This document shows, piece after piece, positions 57,183-64,000 of a stretch of 64,000 bases of DNA. A model generated the notes under the pieces. That model made no database searches. It was not told the DNA's origin and saw nothing but the letters and a program-made list of their open reading frames with translations. The DNA lies in assembly GCF_902686445.1 (NCBI RefSeq), contig NC_062216.1, positions 14,343,084 through 14,407,083 of the forward strand. Direction: 5' to 3'. Source of the DNA: Sciurus carolinensis. Its lineage: Eukaryota > Chordata > Mammalia > Rodentia > Sciuridae. Every line of letters starts with the position of its first letter. Positions within the stretch are counted from its first letter, which is position 1. A program made the position numbers and the translations under genes.

Positions 57183-60100
57183 ATAGGTTTATTGACGGTG
57201 GGGAAGGTTTGCAAACATGGGCAAGTGGGAGAGTAAGAAAGCACTAGAAAATGATAAATAACGTTGTGCAATGGTGAGGGCCCAGCAGAAGGTAAAGGCA
57301 GTCACATTGTAGTGGCAACTCTCTGTGCTGTTTTCTCAGCAGTGTAGGGACAGTTCCAGCTGGAAGTTGTACTCCGCCAGGGATGGAGTCCTTTTAAGCG
57401 ACTGGGACCAGAGGTTACAGATGGTGCTGAGCTGTAGGTTGAAATGACAGGTTGAGGTGTCTGGACTGGGAGGAAGGAAATGATAAGAAAGCAGCACGGC
57501 CTGGTGGACTTGAGTGGGTGGAGGGACGGGGATGGTGGGAAGAAGTGAGTGGATGGACAGCTGGAAGGCCGGGACCAGAGGCCACGTGAGATTTCAGGTT
57601 GCAGAGGCGAAGTGGTTCTGGGAGACCATGAGCATGCGGTGTGTCCTGGCAGGGGACAGGGAAGACCGCTGGAAGCACAGCGCTCAGAGGTGAGGCAGGA
57701 AGAACTGGGCATCCAAGTTTCGGACAGCTCAGGCTTGGGGACACTGAGCTCCTCTGGAGGTTGCTGCCACCCGCGTCAAACTGGGTTCCAAAGACCTCAG
57801 GGAATGAAGAGGTGGGACAAGGAGGGCAACAGATGGCACTGAGAGGGTAGCGTTGAGGGCAGCGTGTCCCAGGGGCTGGAAGAGGAGCCTGAAGAGAAGT
57901 CAGTTGCAAGGACCATGCTTGCCAGAAGTGACTGTCCCAACTGCTCTTCCTGGTTTGTCAACTGTCACTTATTGAAGTCCTGAGCTGTCTGCCTTGTCTC
58001 CTGGCTGTTACCTTGTGTTGCAAGGTCTGGAAGATAAGAATCGTGTTTCTTCTGGAAAAGAAATTTTAGAGCAGAAGGAGCTTGAGCATCCATAGTATAA
58101 TTTGAATAATATCCACAAATAAATTCGGCTGGGCTGGGGATGTCAAGTCCCATGAAGGACCTTGTGTCCACATAGAGATTCTGCCATGCCTCCTCTCTGC
58201 GTCTCTGCGTCCTATACCTATCTGTTCTCTTTTCTCCCAATCTATTTATTTGATGTCTTTCTTTATGATAGCAAAGCATGTTTATTTTAGAAAATTATTG
58301 AAAGAAAGAAAAGAATGAAGAAGAAAATGCAAAAAATCATGACGGCCTGCTTTCCCAAAATAACCATTCAGAGCTCCACCACCCAAAAGCACCCCCTATC
58401 AATATTTTGACATTTTTATGCAGGCTTTTAATTTCATCTTCTTAAGACTATAACCTATATCTAATGTCTGGATTGGGGGGAATTAATACATTATCAGGCA
58501 GGTCTGGAGGCTAGAAATCCAAGATCCATTTGAAGACAGGTTTGGTTTCTCCCGAGGATCCTTTTCTTGGCTTCACTTAGCCATCTTCTCACTGATGTCC
58601 CCACAAGGTCATCCCAGGCGTCCCTGATTTGGGGAACCCTTATTTTATTTTCATAACATTTTTGTATTAAAGTCAATGAGTGCATAAAGGAAATTTTTAT
58701 ATAAAAATTAGCAATACTGGAATTCTTGGCTCAGGTATACCCCTGCCTGATGTTCATTTAAAAGAGGGGGGCATCATATTGCAGGTCTTGTTTTGTAAAC
58801 TGTTCGTTCTGTTTCACTTTGTACCGTCTCACCAGATGTCACCTATGAGCCCTCAGGGTCCCCTCTCCATTGTCTCTGCTCTGCTGGCTGTCCTGGGAGG
58901 CTGACTCTGGAACAGCCTTGTCCTCTGACTTCCTCTGTGTCTGGTTAAGGGGAAGCCCTGAAGAAAGAGGACAGAGGAACACGAGGACAGGGATGTGTTG
59001 CAAGCAGCCTCCTTGTAGGGTCACGTTGAGCTCCCCTGGTGACCCCATTAAAGGTCATTGTGGGCCTTTTCCTAGGTCTATGGAGCATCCTCCTGTCTTT
59101 GATGAGAAGCAGACACCCACACAGCCCAGGTAGGAACAGTGCGACCTCCTTGTGCCTGTGGCAGGGGACAGAAGGAAGGAGCAGTGAGGGTAGTTTTTTA
59201 GCTGAGTAACCGAGCAGGACTGACTGGCAGAGGTCACAGGACGTATAAAGCCCAACACAGGGATATGTTCACAAAACAACCCACATTGAAATTTAAGTAG
59301 AAACAGGATATTGCCATGATCTCAAAGTGTTTCCACCCCCAAGTTTAGTAATTGCAAAGAGAAAGAGAGTTGACACACAGAATCCTGGCAGACCCCACCT
59401 TAACGGTGGGATCAAGGTCAACATTACTGGCGATACACATTGACGTCGTGTACCCCTGATCCAATCCACTGTGGATTCCTCCCCAAGGATGCATAACCTC
59501 CATCTAGTCATAGAAAAGTGTCCCATCAAGTGTCTGACCAGTACACTTGGGAAATGTCAAGGTCATGAAAGATAAAAGGCAGAGGAACTCTTACAGACGG
59601 GGGCTGAGAATTCATCATGACAATGAACATGATATGGGTCCCAGATTGGATCCTGAAACAGAAAACGGCCTCAGTGGAAAAACTAGTGAAATCTGAGTAA
59701 ATTCTGTGGTTTCCTTAATAGTATAGTACCAAGGCTAATTTCCCAGTTTTGATAATTGTTTTATGGTTATGTAAGAGGATAATTTTCATTAGGCCAAGCT
59801 AGGTGCAAGGTACACGAGGAATTCTCTGTATTATTTTACAACTTCTCTGTATGTATAAAATTAACTCAAATACACCTCCACAAACCCACAGGGGTGGGTG
59901 ACAGGATGACCAAAGGTGAGCACCAGCAAGGCCCCAGAGCCCTTCCTTGGTGTTTGTCTTCCCTTGGGATTGTGTCCATTTGTGATTAGCTTTTGACTCT
60001 TTCATTGGTCCTTGAGGAGGAAGCTCCAGGAGCTGGTGTCCCTCCAGATCCTCAGTGCCCAGCACAGAGTGGGCACTAAAAAATGAATGAAGGACAAGTG

Positions 60101-60724
60101 AATTAGATGCTGGTTTTCATGATGGAAGCAGAATTGGCTTCTGCAATGAGAGTCTCAGAGCCACTGCAATTGTCAGAGTCTGTGGGTTAGTCTGGGTCCT
60201 GAGGAACCAGACATGGAGCCAGGGTGGGGATACACTTGGTTTCAGGTGGATCTCTGGAGCCAAGTGTCCCTCTAGCTTCCTTTGAATGGTTTTGTTGCTG
60301 ATGCTCTTCTGAGAAGCACTGAAGGTGCCACCAGAGTCCAGCTCCCAGGTGATTTTACTCCAAGTTTCTGCCTCCGGCTCCCTCACAATCAGCACACACA
60401 CACTTTGGGATTGTTGATCCTTTTCTGATCTGATGTGCAGGAGCAGTTTATAAATTCTGAATGTGGACTCTTTAATGGGTATGTGCAATATAATATTTTA
60501 TATCAAGGGTCTCTTGATATTCTAAAGAGAGCCAAACCTGTGGATCTTTCTTTGTATGCTTTGAGTTTTTTCAAAATTTCCTACCCTAATTTCATGAAGA
60601 TATTGTCTTCTAAAGGTTTAAAATGTTCAATTTTAATATTTTTTTAGTCCATCTGAAATTTGTTCTGTGTAAAATGTGGCTTCACAACCTAATTTTGTTT
60701 TTTTTCCATAGGGAATTCCATTGT
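57183..60724. other. Intergenic: unique and old-repeat sequence
   Basis: L2-like end near 60030-60100 (cagcacagagtgggcactaa). Open minus-strand frames at 57965-58279 and 60117-60488 resemble no family I know. No exon signatures. Confidence 0.45.
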
Positions 60725-62061
60725 TCCAGTCCCACTTTTTTTTTTATTAAAATTTTTTTTATTTTTACAGACCACATTTTGATTCATTATATACAAATGG
60801 GATACAACTTTTCATTTCTATGGTTGTACACAATGTAGATTCACACCATTCATGCTATCATACATATACATAGGGTAGTATCTGTTTCATTCTACTATCT
60901 TTCTGTCCCCCACCCCCTCCTAACCCATTTTCCTCTAAACCATCCAAAGTTCCTTCATTCTTCTCTTTCCCCCCACCCCCCCTCATTAAATATCAATTGA
61001 GCAACTATAAACACTGATGTGGTTGCTTTACTGTAGTATGCTGATTTTAAGTCCTTTGGGTATAAACGGAGGAGTGGGATAACTGGGTCAAAAGGTGTGT
61101 CCATTCCAAGTTTTCTGAGGAATCTCTACACTGCTTCCCAGAGTGGCTACACCAATTTGCAACTCCACCAGCAATGTATGAGTGTGCCTTTTTCCACACA
61201 TCCATGCCAACACCTATTATTGCTTGTGTTCTTGATAATAGCCATTCTAATTGGAGTTAGATGAAATCTTAGGGTGGTTTTAATTTGCATTTCTCTAATT
61301 ACTAGGAATGATCAACACTTTTTCATGTATTTGTTGATCACCTGTATATCTTCTTCTGTGAAGTGTCTGCCCATTTCCTTAGCCCATTTATTGACTGGGT
61401 TCTTTGTATTTGGGGTGTAAAGTTTTTTATGTTCTTTATAAACTTTGGAGATTAGTGCTCTATTTGAAGTGTGTGTGGAAAAGATTTTCTCCCACTCTGG
61501 AGGCTCTCTCTTCACATTCTTGATTGTATCATTTGCTGAGAAAAAACTTTTTAGTTTGAGTCCATCCAATTTATTGATTCTTGCTTTGATTTCTTGTGCT
61601 TTGGGAGTCTTATTGAGGAAGTCTGGTCCTAAATCAATATGATGGAGATTCGGGCCTACTTTTTCTTCTATTTGGTGAAGGGTCTCTGGTCTAATTCCTA
61701 GATTAGACCATTTGATCCATTTTGACTTGAGTTTTGTACAGGGTGAGAGATAGGGGTTTAATTTCATTTTACAGCATATGGATTTCCAGTTTTGCCAGCA
61801 CCATTTGTTGAAGAGGCTATCTTTTCTCCATTGTAAGTTTTTGGCACCCTTGTCTAGTATGAGATACCTGTACTTATGTGGGTTTGTCTCTGTGTCTTCT
61901 ATCCTGTACCACTGGTCTACCTGTCTATTTTGGTGCCAATACCATGCTGTTTTTGTTACTATTGCTCTGCAGTAGAGTTTAAGGTCTGGTATTATCACAC
62001 CTCCTGCATCACTCTTCCTGCCCAGGATCACTTTGGCTGTTCTGGGTCCAGCCCCACTTTT
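60725..62061 (-). mobile_element. 5'-truncated L1 with 15-bp target-site duplication
   Basis: The body 60740-62046 runs, on the minus strand, from the C-terminal part of ORF2 through the 3'UTR to an A-rich tail. The flanks tccagtcccactttt (60725-60739) and tccagccccactttt (62047-62061) differ at one base. The junction sits at a TTTT run, as expected for L1 endonuclease. Confidence 0.92.
61312..62046 (-). pseudogene. L1 ORF2 C-terminal fragment (reverse transcriptase-endonuclease protein end)
   Basis: The open minus-strand frame inside the L1 includes LYCRAIVTKTAWYWHQNRQV, LNPYLSPCTKLKSKWIKWSN and KLYTPNTKNPVNKWAKEMGR, the typical ORF2 C-terminal region. The endonuclease and reverse-transcriptase cores are absent because the element is 5'-truncated, so it cannot be functional. 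The frame continues to 62196 into non-L1 flank by chance. Confidence 0.92.
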
Positions 62062-62174
62062 GGAAGAGACTCCCCTTTCCTCATTGACTTCCCATGTCAC
62101 CTCTGTTGGGTAGGGAAGTTCGTAGTAAACTAAAAGGGTTATTTCCGCTGTCTGTAATAGAAAACTATATTTGG

Positions 62175-62362
62175 TTAGCCTGATATAGTGGCACACGCCT
62201 GTAATCCCAGCACTCTGGAGACTGAGGCAGGAGGATCACAAGTTCGAGACCAGTCTGGGCAACTTAGCAGGACCCTAGCTCAAAAAATAAAAAGGGATGG
62301 AGAGGGGCTAGGGTCATAGTTCTATGGTAGAGTGCCCCTAGTTTCAATCCCCAGTACTGAAG
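62175..62362 (+). mobile_element. B1-dID SINE
   Basis: gcctgatatagtggcacacg, gactgaggcaggaggatcac, gggctagggtcatagttcta, caatccccagtactg. Confidence 0.9.
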
Positions 62363-63794
62363 AATATGGAAAACAACAACCCCCAGGGAAATAGGGGGAC
62401 AGTGTGTCCCAGGGAGAGAAGGAAAACAGCAGGCTCTGGACTTTAACAACTGCTCCCCCGACTGCCCAACCGTTGCATTATGCCATGATTCAGTCTCACT
62501 GAACCCTATAAAACTCAGACCTCTCCTGGAACCAGTTGCCATTTTCTCTCTAGAAAATGTGCCCCTCCAATGCTTAATGAAGTTGATCTGTCGTGGTCTG
62601 TCCCTGTTTCTTTTACTCTTGCTTTCAAATGCAGTAAGGGGGAAAAGAAAGTAAGCTTATATTTGAGCCAGCACAATTTCTTCCAGATTCTCTGATTCTT
62701 TTATCAGCTTGAGCTATTTTACAACTTCTTCAGTTGCAGATAACTAATAGCAATATGGGGTCATTCTTATCTACAGACAAGTACAAAGTTCTGACTGGCA
62801 GAGGTTCCACTGAATTCCCTTTCCCGCCGTGGAAGAAGCTAGGGCTGTGGCCAGTCGCATGTTCATTCCAACATCCCTGATTGACCAGTGTGTCTGTTCC
62901 TCCGCCTGCCCTTAGAACTGGCTGTAAGATCTCACCAGTTCCCTCATTGTAATGAGTTAAATGAAACCGGTCCTTCATAGTCACATATCAGTGACATATA
63001 GCTTTAAGGGAACACAAAGAGGTCAAGTTAGCAGCCAAGTTGGTTCTTCCTACATAGGGGTCAAGGTCCCGTCCAGTTTACTAGTGTTTCCACCATTTTT
63101 CAGCAGGACACATGACAGCTCTCTACTAGCCAGGAAACAAGCAAACAGTACATATTCTCACATGTATCTTCAGGGTTCCAAGGGAGCTTTTCCACCTGTG
63201 ATAAAGGCATATTCACCACTGAACATCCAGCATGAAGGTTCCTGTCTGATTAGAGAAAGGTGGGCACTGTCCAGGAACAACCAGCATCTATCCAGCCTTT
63301 CAGCAAATATCTGCTGTGTCCACCTTGAGCAGTGTTTGATGCCAAAATGCAACAGGGAAGTAAAGAAGAAAATGTCTCTTTGATCTGGTTAAAATTGATT
63401 TTCTGATTTCAAAAGGAGAAACTTAACCCCATGAGCCCTACCCAGAGAGATCCGCTGTATTCTCATAGGTTAGGATAGGCTATGTTGCGATGTCATGAAA
63501 TTAGACGATACAAGAAATATGATAGTCTCATTAGGTATGAGTGGGTCAAAGAGCAAGTTGCTTTTCGCACCTTGGGGGAAGCAGTAGTATCATCTATTAA
63601 TCTGGTGTGCAATCTGATGACCAAAGGGAGACAGCCTCATTATCAAGGGGCATCCTCTTGGACAGGTCAAGCTGGTCAGAAAGAGGTTCTCCCAAGGACC
63701 TCGCCAGTCCGCAGAGTAGCTGCCATCGAGATGCCAGCTTGGGAGGGCATCCACTGTGCAGGTGGAAAGTTAAACAACGATAGGTACCATGGTT
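62363..63794. other. Intergenic unique sequence
   Basis: No gene or clear repeat recognised. Confidence 0.5.
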
Positions 63795-63885
63795 TGAGTG
63801 TTCCCGTGTTGGAAATTTAATCCCCAATGCAATAGGGTTGGAGGATGGGAGTCAATAAGAAGCATTGGGTCACTGGAGTCAGCAG
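63795..63885 (+). mobile_element. MaLR/MLT-type LTR 5' fragment
   Basis: tggtttgagtgttcccgtgt, ggaaatttaatccccaatgc, aatagggttggagg; the start of an MLT/MST-like LTR. Confidence 0.65.
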
Positions 63886-64000
63886 GGTGTTTCCAATCCA
63901 GCCTCCATGGACTAGCCATGGACCTTGGGCAAGGTTCTCAGACTCTCTGCCTGTGTTCTCAGCTGGAAAATGGGGATAATCACGCTATACCTCACGAAGG
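63886..64000 (+). mobile_element. MIR SINE
   Basis: ggaccttgggcaaggttctc and ctggaaaatggggataatca, the MIR core. Continues past the window end. Confidence 0.75.

Noticed and set aside
61312..62196. 294-codon minus-strand frame as a host gene
   Set aside because: It is an L1 ORF2 C-terminal fragment plus chance flank.
31561..64000. First exons of PEBP4, expected neighbour upstream of RHOBTB2
   Set aside because: No signal peptide or PEBP-family motif could be read on either strand. The gene probably begins beyond the window.

Overview
The window is mammalian nuclear DNA, most likely from a squirrel-type rodent (Sciuromorpha). It has intron-split vertebrate genes with canonical GT-AG junctions, a CpG island, L1 3' ends, MaLR LTRs, Tigger-type MITEs and MIR/L2 fossils. 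The strongest pointer to squirrels is the abundance of ID SINEs (tRNA-Ala-like) and dimeric B1-dID SINEs. Species-level assignment is not possible from the sequence alone.

Two genes are readable and they converge tail to tail. On the + strand, 952-8745 holds the last eight coding exons of a TRAIL death receptor (TNFRSF10B/DR5-like): cysteine-rich repeats, stalk, transmembrane helix, linker and death domain, with every exon phase consistent. The signal peptide and first cysteine-rich exons lie before base 1. On the - strand, nine coding exons between 26689 and 14185 encode a complete 727-residue RHOBTB2 (atypical Rho GTPase plus two BTB domains). Its likely 3'UTR runs to about 11660, and its promoter is a CpG island at about 30560-31560. 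TNFRSF10B triggers apoptosis and RHOBTB2 is a Cullin-3 adaptor, so they are neighbours but not partners. The gene order matches the human 8p21.3 locus as I remember it.

From 31.6 kb to 64 kb I recognise no protein-coding exon. This stretch should be the spacer between RHOBTB2 and the next upstream gene (PEBP4 in human). It contains unique GC-moderate sequence, MaLR LTRs, old L1 pieces, Tigger MITEs, a cluster of B1-dID SINEs around 50 kb, and a 5'-truncated L1 with target-site duplications at 60725-62061.

The items most worth following up are: an 87-nt in-frame optional intron in the DR5 stalk that matches the 29-residue difference between human DR5 isoforms; a set of four RFX X-box-like palindromes inside the 5' intron of RHOBTB2; and several repeat insertions whose duplications are still legible. 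I found no evidence of a wholly novel system.
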